Below, piece after piece: positions 7,168 through 14,321 of a stretch of DNA of 55,171 nucleotides. Where the stretch lies: NCBI RefSeq assembly GCF_016908775.1, contig NZ_JAFBEP010000021.1:1-55171 (forward strand), read 5' to 3'. A program made the translations under genes and the position numbers. Each line of letters opens with the position of its first letter. The first letter of the stretch is position 1. The notes below the pieces were generated by a model, which saw nothing but the letters and a program-made list of their open reading frames with translations, was not told the origin of the DNA and searched no databases. This DNA is from Defluviitalea raffinosedens. Lineage in GTDB: Bacteria > Bacillota > Clostridia > Lachnospirales > Defluviitaleaceae.

Positions 7168-9238
7168 ACATGTTCGACGGAACGCCGCAAAATATCGAAA
7201 GAACAATGGCTTATTCTTCAGTTCCTTGGTGGTTGCAATTGTCGCATTTTATACATTGTTATCTTTGGGTGACCAGGATGTCATGCGTTTTTTGAAAACG
7301 ATAGAGAGCGATGCTGTTAGCAAACTTATGCTATTGGTTCCAGTCGTCTATATGATTTCGCTTTTCTTTGTTTTTTTTCTGGTTTATTTCGCTTACCGTT
7401 ATCAGTTAGACAATCGCAAAAAAGAATTCGGGTTGTATCTGATGCTTGGTATGAAACGAAGCACGCTTTTTGCTATGCTGATGAGTGAAACCATTTGGAA
7501 CAGCTTAATATCCATTCTGATTGGCTTGCCGATTTCGTTACTCCTCACGGAGGGGATTAGTCTTGCAACGGCAAAGCTGGTCGGACTTGGTATAATCGGG
7601 CATAGAATTTCGTTTTCCATATCGGCTGTGCTTGGAACAGTTGTCGGGTTTATAGCAGTTCAAATGATAGCTATGTTGTTTTTGAGCGCTTCATTCAGTC
7701 GCAAAGAGCCAATGGAACTGCTACGCTCGGATTCCCCCGAAAAGCAAGTGCCACTATCAGCAAAAACGGGATGGCTCTGCTTTGGTGTTGGTCTGATGTT
7801 CCTGATTTTAGCATATGTGGTTGGAGTTACGATGCTAAGAAGCTTTGATTTTAACATTGTCATGCTGATTATTATCCTTGGTGGGGGTGGAACCTTTATT
7901 CTGTATCGGGGTATGGGCGTATTCATTGGTCATAACATCCAACAGAAAAGCCCAATGCGTTCAGGATTGTTTACCTTTACAGGCCGACAGATTCAGGAGA
8001 ATGTAATTCATCAGTACAAAGCACTGGCAATTTCGTCCTTGCTTTTAGTAATGGCGTTAGCATGCGTATCCTTTGGTATAGGTGTTGCTTCAGGCCGAGG
8101 ATCGACGGAAGTTAGAACAGTGGATTTTTCTATTGATGGAAGCGAACAGGAAGTGCGCAGGGTTTTAGATTCGGAAGCAAGTAAATCAATGATTGCTGTA
8201 TATTATCCTATGTTTTTAAGTCGTATGAATACAAACCTGTATGATAATACCGGTGTAGTACTGAGAAGCGAGCCAAATGCCCGTGATTTTTCTTGGACCG
8301 GGCTCAATGCTGCCCTCGAAAAACTGCCCGAAACGAATCTGAGAAATAATATGATTGAAAACTTTTCTGACCGATCAGGCCCGTATTTAATTTCAGAAAC
8401 CAGCTACAACGAACTCTTACAGGCGATCGGTAAAGAGCAGATTCAACTGAAGATGAATCAAGTTGCGCTGTACACTTCCATGAAGGACAGCGGTGACTTT
8501 ATGAACATTCTGAATGGCGCACTGGAACTTGGAGCTTATATCGAAGTTGACGGTCAAAAATACGAACTATTATCCAGCGTTTACTATGATAATGTGGTTG
8601 CTGACCGCAAAATCACACTCAGCAGCGCCTTAATCGTTTCTGATGAAGACTACCGAAATTGGGTTTCTGATGCCAGCACCCCTTTCTGCTGGAATGTTGT
8701 GCTGAATCATAAGGTCGTAAATGAAAAGGGCTTAATGCAGGCAATTCAATTGATGGAACAAAACATCATGGGAACAGGCTTGGAATATGAAAGCTATATA
8801 AGCGGCATTGGCAGAAATCTCTTTTATACCGTAGCCGCAAGTTACCTGACCATCTATCTTGGTGTATTGTTCATGGTAATTGCAAACACAGTAATCGGAT
8901 TGAAATATTTGATGCAACAACGGGCAAATAAGCACCGTTACATTACCCTGCTTATGCTTGGAGCCAATGTAAACGAGCTTCGCAAATCGGCAAGATCGCA
9001 AATCAGACTGTTTTTTGCTTTGACGCTTAGCGTAGCGGTATGCAGTTCCATCTTCGCAATCTGGTCGATGTTTACAAGCTTTCTAAAATTGCCAGTAGGA
9101 ACATCGATGTCAAAAGTTGTTGTAATTGCAGGAATTTCCGCTATTCTGTTTGTTGTGATAGAATGCATTTATATTCACATTGTGGAACACGCCAGCAGTC
9201 GTGAAATACAAGCATTACGGGTAACAGATCGGGGGTGA
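7157..9238 (+). CDS. bceB: BceB-like ABC permease with large extracellular sensor loop
   Basis: This 693-residue protein has ten likely membrane segments, at about 19-41, 55-78, 105-125, 147-175, 203-225, 232-252, 285-310, 558-585, 612-635 and 648-670. A soluble loop of about 240 residues lies between the seventh and eighth. That topology defines BceB-type permeases, where the loop recognises the antimicrobial peptide target and the transporter activates the kinase. The ATG lies inside the end of bceA after GGAGGAGG, so translation is coupled. Specificity (bacitracin, lantibiotic or other) cannot be read from sequence. Confidence 0.88.
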   Translation: MFFKHVRRNAAKYRKNNGLFFSSLVVAIVAFYTLLSLGDQDVMRFLKTIESDAVSKLMLLVPVVYMISLFFVFFLVYFAYRYQLDNRKKEFGLYLMLGMKRSTLFAMLMSETIWNSLISILIGLPISLLLTEGISLATAKLVGLGIIGHRISFSISAVLGTVVGFIAVQMIAMLFLSASFSRKEPMELLRSDSPEKQVPLSAKTGWLCFGVGLMFLILAYVVGVTMLRSFDFNIVMLIIILGGGGTFILYRGMGVFIGHNIQQKSPMRSGLFTFTGRQIQENVIHQYKALAISSLLLVMALACVSFGIGVASGRGSTEVRTVDFSIDGSEQEVRRVLDSEASKSMIAVYYPMFLSRMNTNLYDNTGVVLRSEPNARDFSWTGLNAALEKLPETNLRNNMIENFSDRSGPYLISETSYNELLQAIGKEQIQLKMNQVALYTSMKDSGDFMNILNGALELGAYIEVDGQKYELLSSVYYDNVVADRKITLSSALIVSDEDYRNWVSDASTPFCWNVVLNHKVVNEKGLMQAIQLMEQNIMGTGLEYESYISGIGRNLFYTVAASYLTIYLGVLFMVIANTVIGLKYLMQQRANKHRYITLLMLGANVNELRKSARSQIRLFFALTLSVAVCSSIFAIWSMFTSFLKLPVGTSMSKVVVIAGISAILFVVIECIYIHIVEHASSREIQALRVTDRG

Positions 9239-9244
9239 TGCGTT

Positions 9245-9919
9245 TTGAATAAGATCATAGTCATCGAAGATGATATTTACTTGCGAGAAGAACTTGTCAA
9301 TACCTTCGTAAAGAAGGGGTACTCAGTATCGAGTATCTCTTCTTTTGACGCACCCGAAAAAGAAATACTGAACAATAACCCCGACTTGGCAGTATTAGAC
9401 ATAAACCTTCCGGGTAAATCTGGATTTGAGTTATGTAAGTGGCTTAAAGCGAGAGCTTCTTTCCCAATTCTTATTTTAACAGCGCGCGATACCCTATCAG
9501 ATGAATTGTACGCATTGGGGCTTGGTGCAGATGATTTTCTTACAAAACCATGCCACCCTGACCGGCTCATAGCACGTGCTGAGCGATTGCTTCAAACATA
9601 CGGGAAAGTGAGAAACCTGATACAAGCAGGAGACATTGTATTAGATATTGACACATATAAAGTGATTTGGAAAAATGCTCATGTTGTCTTATCAGATACG
9701 GAAGGAAGAATTCTAAAAGTTCTGCTTGAATGTTATCCATCCGTTGTTTCAAAACAGAAATTGCTTATAGAGCTTTGGGGTAGCGAAGAGTACGTTGACG
9801 AAAACATTCTTCAAGTAAATATGACCCGGCTGAGAAAGAGCTTGGATTCTATCGGCCTTAGAGATATGATACAAACTGTTCGCGGCCAAGGTTACCGACT
9901 GGAGGTGAGCAAGCCGTGA
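9245..9919 (+). CDS. bceR: BceR-like OmpR-family response regulator
   Basis: A 224-residue receiver plus winged-helix protein. The acidic pocket is ED at 8-10, the phosphoacceptor is D52 in VLDINLPG, and the conserved lysine is in FLTKP. The C-terminal winged helix ends RGQGYRLE. The start is TTG after GGGGGTGATG. It overlaps the kinase gene by 4 bp. It probably activates the promoter upstream of bceA through the TTACA/TGTAA inverted repeat; this is inferred from the family. Confidence 0.88.
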   Translation: MNKIIVIEDDIYLREELVNTFVKKGYSVSSISSFDAPEKEILNNNPDLAVLDINLPGKSGFELCKWLKARASFPILILTARDTLSDELYALGLGADDFLTKPCHPDRLIARAERLLQTYGKVRNLIQAGDIVLDIDTYKVIWKNAHVVLSDTEGRILKVLLECYPSVVSKQKLLIELWGSEEYVDENILQVNMTRLRKSLDSIGLRDMIQTVRGQGYRLEVSKP

Positions 9920-10938
9920 AGCGACAGAAAATGAGTTTGAAAGCGGAAAGGCATTGGTTTATCTTATTACTTTTAACGGACCTGTTTTTTATTTTTCTAA
10001 CATGGCTGATAGGCCCAGACACCATCGGAAGTATTATTTTTATTATCTTGCTTTTTACCGCCATTATTTTTTCTACAGGTTACTGGATTGCCCGAATAAA
10101 ACAAAAAAAACAGATAGGGATACTGCAACTTTTTCTGAACAGCCTGGATGAAGAAACGGAACAACGCTTATTGGCAACAGTGGATGAATCTTGGCATCCC
10201 GCAATATGGATAGCTTCAGGGCAGTTGAGAGAGCAATCCCAAACGATAAAAGACAAACAACTGGAACTGCAAAACTATCAGGAGTTTATCGAGGCATGGA
10301 CGCACGAAATCAAAACACCTCTGTCTCTTGCAACATTGGTTTTAGCCAACCATAGGGAAGAAATGTCAGCATATGTTTATAATCGGATGGAGTATGTACG
10401 CTGTACTATTAACAACGATGTTGATCGAATATTATACTATGCTCGGCTTCAGGCTGACCATGTGGATTATAGATTTGTGAAATTGGATTTAAGCGACTGC
10501 GTACAGGAGTGCCTTGAAGATTTTCGCGCAATATCTGATGAAAAGAAAATTGATGTACAGCTAAATCTATCACATTTGCAGATTATAAGCGACAAAAAAG
10601 TCCTTACCTTCATGCTCTCGCAGCTTTTCAGCAATGCCTTTAAGTATACAGCGTCTGTCAACGGCACTATACACGTCGTAAGTTGGTCGGACACTCAGGA
10701 TGATGGTAAAATACATCTTGCCGTCCGAGATAATGGCAAAGGTGTTCCACTGGAAGATCTCCCATTCTTATTTGACAAAGGGTTTACCGGAAGCCATCCG
10801 GATCGACAGAACGCAACAGGTATGGGCTTATACCTCGTAAAAAAGTATGCCGAAGCATTATCGGTTGAGGTAAATATTGAATCAATATCGACATCGGGAC
10901 AAGGATTTGGCATCGAGCTGATGTTTCCTATTATTTAA
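9916..10938 (+). CDS. bceS: BceS-like intramembrane-sensing histidine kinase
   Basis: This 340-residue kinase has two short N-terminal membrane hairpins (about 14-33 and 37-58) and almost no extracellular domain, the hallmark of kinases that sense through a partner transporter. The phosphorylated histidine is H130 in WTHEIKTPLS. The ATPase domain shows FSNAFKYT, DNGKGV and GMGLYLVKKYAE. GTG start after GGAGGTGAGC, overlapping the regulator gene. The neighbouring BceAB transporter is the expected flux sensor that controls it. Confidence 0.88.
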   Translation: MKRQKMSLKAERHWFILLLLTDLFFIFLTWLIGPDTIGSIIFIILLFTAIIFSTGYWIARIKQKKQIGILQLFLNSLDEETEQRLLATVDESWHPAIWIASGQLREQSQTIKDKQLELQNYQEFIEAWTHEIKTPLSLATLVLANHREEMSAYVYNRMEYVRCTINNDVDRILYYARLQADHVDYRFVKLDLSDCVQECLEDFRAISDEKKIDVQLNLSHLQIISDKKVLTFMLSQLFSNAFKYTASVNGTIHVVSWSDTQDDGKIHLAVRDNGKGVPLEDLPFLFDKGFTGSHPDRQNATGMGLYLVKKYAEALSVEVNIESISTSGQGFGIELMFPII

Positions 10939-10974
10939 AGATGAAAAGATACAGCAGATAAAAAAGTATAAAAG

Positions 10975-11014
10975 AAAGACTGCACTAAAGGTTTTATCCT
11001 TCGGTGCAGTCTTT
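10975..11014 (+). terminator. Terminator of the bce operon
   Basis: AAAGACTGCAC (10975-10985) pairs perfectly with 11004-11014. A second short stem, AAGG/CCTT, lies inside the loop. It lies 37 bp after the bceS stop. It also marks roughly where base composition drops toward the AT-rich chromosome. Confidence 0.75.
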
Positions 11015-11104
11015 GCTTTCGAGTCTCCGCTTGAAGAGAGTCGGTCAATAATTCACTTGTTTTCGTAAATCCCTAAGTTGAACTCCCTTTGGCCCGGCTT
11101 TTTA

Positions 11105-11716
11105 TTAAAATTCTTTTTTATTGTATATGGAAATTGAAACGAATATGGATAGTATAAAAATAATGATAATGGCAACAGGTGAGAAATATAAAAGAGGTTT
11201 TAATGCTTCTTCATCTGGTAATTTTATTCCTAAATTTGAAAGAAATACTAGAAGCATGGTTGGAGCGAATAATATAATTATCATTAAAGTACGGCCTTTT
11301 TCAATTCCGAATTTAAAAAGTACTGGAAAAACAAAAGCTATTAATAGTAGTACAGAACTTAGAATGCTTATATCCGCTATAATACTTTCCATTAACAATT
11401 CTTTATTGAATAATAAACTGGATACGATGGAGATTATAAAAGCTATTAAGGCAAATATTAGACCGAGTATATATCTGCTGAGTACTAAATCTTTTCTGGA
11501 TAATGGCATCGTCAGGGCATACCTGTCCCAATTATTTTTTTCATCATAAGCCATTGCAGTGATGGGAAGCATAACTGCTAGTATGGAGAGCATTGAACCG
11601 AACATAGTAGCATTGCCATTGGCTCTACTCAGGAAAAAGTAAAATATTAAAAGAATAACATATACCTTGGAATGCCTTTTTAAATTATAAATATCTTTTA
11701 ATATAAGACCTGTCAT
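11105..11716 (-). CDS. ABC-2 type permease (exporter subunit)
   Basis: This 203-residue protein has six likely membrane segments and begins MTGLILKDIYNLKRH, the usual cytoplasmic lead of ABC2_membrane_5 permeases found in GntR-controlled exporters such as YtrABC and PmtAB. The phrase YDEKNNWDRYALTMPLSR between segments is typical of that group. Its start overlaps the end of the ATPase gene by 4 bp, so the two form one exporter. The substrate is unknown; cationic peptides or cell-wall-active agents are the usual theme. Confidence 0.8.
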   Translation of the reverse strand: MTGLILKDIYNLKRHSKVYVILLIFYFFLSRANGNATMFGSMLSILAVMLPITAMAYDEKNNWDRYALTMPLSRKDLVLSRYILGLIFALIAFIISIVSSLLFNKELLMESIIADISILSSVLLLIAFVFPVLFKFGIEKGRTLMIIILFAPTMLLVFLSNLGIKLPDEEALKPLLYFSPVAIIIIFILSIFVSISIYNKKEF

Positions 11717-12561
11717 ACCATCTGCTCCTTTATATAAAATATCATAATATCTTCAATATCCGCCTTGTCTATAACATAGTTTCCCTTTAGCTCATTCTTT
11801 AAAACTAATGCTTCTATTCCAAATTTATTTTTCCTTACTCCTTTAATGACAGCAGGATTGACTTGCTCAAATTCTTCTTCTGTACATTTTAATATTCCAT
11901 AGCGCTCTAATAATTCATCTTTAGGCTCTGAAAGTACAATCTTGCCTTTATGGATAAAGGTGATATAATCGCAGATTTTTTCTAAATCGCTGATAATATG
12001 AGAAGAAACAAAGATCGAATGGGATTCATCCTGAATAAATTCTAAAAATATATCTAGAATCTCTTCTCTTACAATGGGGTCCAGACCGCTGGTTGCTTCA
12101 TCTAAAATGAGTATTTTAGAATCATGGGATAGGGCAACGGCTATGGCTAGTTTCATTTTCATGCCTCTTGAATATTCCTTGATTAATTTACTTTCAGCGA
12201 TTGAGAATTTCTGAATAAAGCTGTGGAACTGATCCTCATCCCAGGTTTTATATACTTTTTTCATGATTTTATTAATTTCTCTTGCATTTAAGTTTTCAGG
12301 AAAACATAATTCGTTCATGACAACACCTATGTTTTCTTTGATGGAATTTAATTCGGTCTTGTTATCTTTTCCTAAAATCGTAATTTTTCCTTCATCCCGC
12401 TTCACTAGATCCATAATCAGTTTGATTGTAGTGCTTTTCCCAGCTCCGTTTTCTCCTATAAAGCCCATGATACAGCCTTTGGGCAAATAAACGTTGATAT
12501 GATCCAATTTAAAATCTTTATACTCTTTAGTTACATTTTCTAAAGTCAATGCGTATTCCAT
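11713..12561 (-). CDS. ABC transporter ATPase (exporter subunit)
   Basis: This 282-residue drug-exporter-class ATPase has Walker A GENGAGKS (36-43), a divergent signature YSRGMKMKL and Walker B ILILDEATSGLDP. A C-terminal extension of about 70 residues follows the switch histidine. It is the middle gene of a leftward GntR-ATPase-permease operon, 3 bp after the regulator stop. It drives the permease encoded next to it. Confidence 0.85.
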   Translation of the reverse strand: MEYALTLENVTKEYKDFKLDHINVYLPKGCIMGFIGENGAGKSTTIKLIMDLVKRDEGKITILGKDNKTELNSIKENIGVVMNELCFPENLNAREINKIMKKVYKTWDEDQFHSFIQKFSIAESKLIKEYSRGMKMKLAIAVALSHDSKILILDEATSGLDPIVREEILDIFLEFIQDESHSIFVSSHIISDLEKICDYITFIHKGKIVLSEPKDELLERYGILKCTEEEFEQVNPAVIKGVRKNKFGIEALVLKNELKGNYVIDKADIEDIMIFYIKEQMV

Positions 12562-12564
12562 ACA

Positions 12565-12939
12565 TTACTCTCCTTTATACATCAGTGTCAGCATTTCAAT
12601 TAATTCTTCCAAGCTGATTCCGTAGAGATTAGCCAAATCAATAATTTCCTGCATATGATTTTCAATTTCTTTCAGTTGCTGTTCCTTAATCAACTCCAGA
12701 TTTTTGGAAGCAACAAAGCTTCCTTTGCCTGTAATAGAAACAATAAAACCTTCTTTTTCTAATTCCTCATAAGCTCGTTTTGTTGTAATTACACTGATTC
12801 TGAGTTCTTTAGCCAGAAGCCTCATGGATGGAAGAGCATCACCTTCATTGAGTTCACCCGAAATAATCAGTGCTTTGATCTGAGATACAATTTGCTCATA
12901 AATAGGTTGATTGCTTGAGTTGCTTATAATTATGTTCAT
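12565..12939 (-). CDS. GntR-family (YtrA subfamily) transcriptional repressor
   Basis: A short GntR protein of 124 residues. The winged helix-turn-helix is QPIYEQIVSQIKALIISGEL through TGKGSFVA. The remaining 50 residues form the small dimerisation tail typical of YtrA-type regulators. I place the start at the ATG at 12939 with GGTGA a few bases upstream; the longer frame would run into the operator. It very likely represses its own operon through the 15-bp inverted repeat just upstream, and is released by envelope stress or a ligand. Confidence 0.85.
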   Translation of the reverse strand: MNIIISNSSNQPIYEQIVSQIKALIISGELNEGDALPSMRLLAKELRISVITTKRAYEELEKEGFIVSITGKGSFVASKNLELIKEQQLKEIENHMQEIIDLANLYGISLEELIEMLTLMYKGE

Positions 12940-12952
12940 CGTTATCACCATC

Positions 12953-12987
12953 GTTATATTGTATATACTCATTATATACAATATAAC
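12953..12987 (-). promoter_or_regulatory. GntR operator: perfect 15-bp inverted repeat
   Basis: GTTATATTGTATATA (12953-12967) is followed by a 5-bp centre and its exact complement (12973-12987). It ends 13 bp upstream of the regulator's start codon, the expected place for autorepression. The AT-rich symmetrical core GTATATA/TATATAC resembles YtrA-type sites. Confidence 0.75.
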
Positions 12988-13079
12988 AACTTTGTCAATA
13001 ACATTTGGAAAAGTTATTCCTATCTTTTTTGTGTATGTTTTTGAGGTTCAAATATTCAATAAATGAAAACAGTATGAAG

Positions 13080-13403
13080 GTAGATGTCAATGAATCCATT
13101 AAATCTAATACGGAAAAAGAAGTGAAAGAAGAAGCAGGGTTGGATGTTATTGCCGATCGTGTTATTGCAATTCAGGATCGCAATAAGCATAATGTACCAA
13201 TCTATGCTTATGGCATCTGTAAAGTCTTTGTATTGTGTAAACTTGTTGGAGGAAGTTTTGCTAAGAATTCCGAAACCTTGGAAAGTGGATATTTTTCTCT
13301 GGATGAATTGCCTAAGCTGGCGGAAGAAAAAAATACCAGAGAGCAAATTGCGATGTGTTTTCGGGCAGCCATGGATCCACAATGGAAAGTTTTATTCGAT
13401 TAA
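13080..13403 (+). pseudogene. Nudix hydrolase, 5'-truncated remnant
   Basis: From about 13080 the frame reads VDVNESIKSNTEKEVKEEAGL, the second half of a Nudix box (E-x-x-E-E-x-G-L part), followed by the normal end of the domain (QDRNKHNVPIYAYGICKVF, then LESGYFSLDELPKL). The preceding residues are low-complexity and do not supply the N-terminal domain or the conserved glycine of the box. About the first 80 residues of the expected protein are missing, so pyrophosphohydrolase activity is unlikely. The cut lies close to the GntR operator, suggesting a deletion or insertion at that boundary. Confidence 0.65.
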
Positions 13404-13453
13404 AGGAGCAAACTGTAGAAAATATTTTTTAATTATTTATAAGATGAGCTCGT

Positions 13454-13508
13454 AACCCTTTTAGAGGTAAGGCAGATGATCCTTTATACTCTAAAAGGGT
13501 TTTTATTT
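13454..13508 (+). terminator. Intrinsic terminator after the Nudix remnant
   Basis: AACCCTTTTAGAG (13454-13466) pairs perfectly with 13489-13501. The stem is followed by TTTATTT. It insulates the downstream two-component operon. Confidence 0.75.
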
Positions 13509-13516
13509 AATCAATG

Positions 13517-13556
13517 TTAAGAAAATCTTAAGATTTGCATATGGGCGTTGTTAAGA
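13517..13556 (+). promoter_or_regulatory. TTAAGA direct repeats upstream of the two-component genes
   Basis: TTAAGA occurs at 13517, 13528 and 13551, with start-to-start spacings of 11 and 23 bp (one and about two helical turns). OmpR/PhoB-class regulators bind tandem direct repeats spaced this way, so autoregulation by the regulator at 13635 is a reasonable inference. I did not find a convincing -35/-10 pair. Confidence 0.4.
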
Positions 13557-13634
13557 TTTAATTGATATTATTCTTTTAGCACAAATTGAAGGGGTGATAT
13601 AATATGAGAAAATACATATGCAGGAGTGATTGTA

Positions 13635-14321
13635 TTGAATATATTGATCTGTGATGATGACAAGGCTATTGTAGATGGAATAGCTATTTATTTAGAAAAT
13701 GAAGGATATAAAATATTCAAAGCATATAACGGATTGGAAGCTATACAAATAGTCAGAGACAAGCCAATTCATCTTATTATTATGGACATTATGATGCCTA
13801 AGATGGATGGCATACGGGCTACGATAAAAATCAGAGAGGAGAAAAATATACCTCTGATCATGCTTTCTGCCAAATCGGAAGATACAGATAAAATACTTGG
13901 ACTCAATATGGGAGCGGATGATTATGTCACAAAGCCTTTTAATCCTTTGGAGATTATTGCCAGAGTTAAATCTCAGCTGAGAAGATATACAAGCCTGGGA
14001 AGCCTTGAAACCAAGACCAATGTATATAAAACAGGGGGATTGGTAGTCGATGACGAAAGCAAAACCGTAACCGTAGACGGAGAGGAAATTCGTCTTACTC
14101 CGGTGCAATACAGGATATTAAGACTTTTAACAGCTAATGCCGGAAGAGTGTTTTCCATAGAGGAAATTTATGAAAAAGCATGGAATGAACCAGCGATTAA
14201 CCCGGAAAATACAGTGGCAGTTCATATAAGAAAAATAAGAGAAAAAATAGAAATTAATCCAAAAGAACCAAAATATTTGAAGGTGGTGTGGGGAATTGGA
14301 TACAAAGTGGAGAAATTATAG
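13635..14321 (+). CDS. OmpR-family response regulator
   Basis: A 228-residue receiver and winged-helix regulator. The acidic pocket is DDD at 7-9, D51 is the phosphoacceptor in IIMDIMMPKMDG, and the conserved lysine is in YVTKPF. The C-terminal domain ends VWGIGYKVE. I choose the TTG at 13635 because AGGAG ends eight bases upstream; the in-frame GTG at 13626 overlaps that site. The kinase gene begins inside the last 26 bases, so the two are coupled. Confidence 0.85.
   Translation: MNILICDDDKAIVDGIAIYLENEGYKIFKAYNGLEAIQIVRDKPIHLIIMDIMMPKMDGIRATIKIREEKNIPLIMLSAKSEDTDKILGLNMGADDYVTKPFNPLEIIARVKSQLRRYTSLGSLETKTNVYKTGGLVVDDESKTVTVDGEEIRLTPVQYRILRLLTANAGRVFSIEEIYEKAWNEPAINPENTVAVHIRKIREKIEINPKEPKYLKVVWGIGYKVEKL

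Noticed and set aside
13604-13654. 16-codon leader peptide (MRKYICRSDCIEYIDL) before the response-regulator gene
   Set aside because: It has a weak start context and overlaps the regulator start; no run of regulatory codons or attenuator-like stem is present to support a leader.
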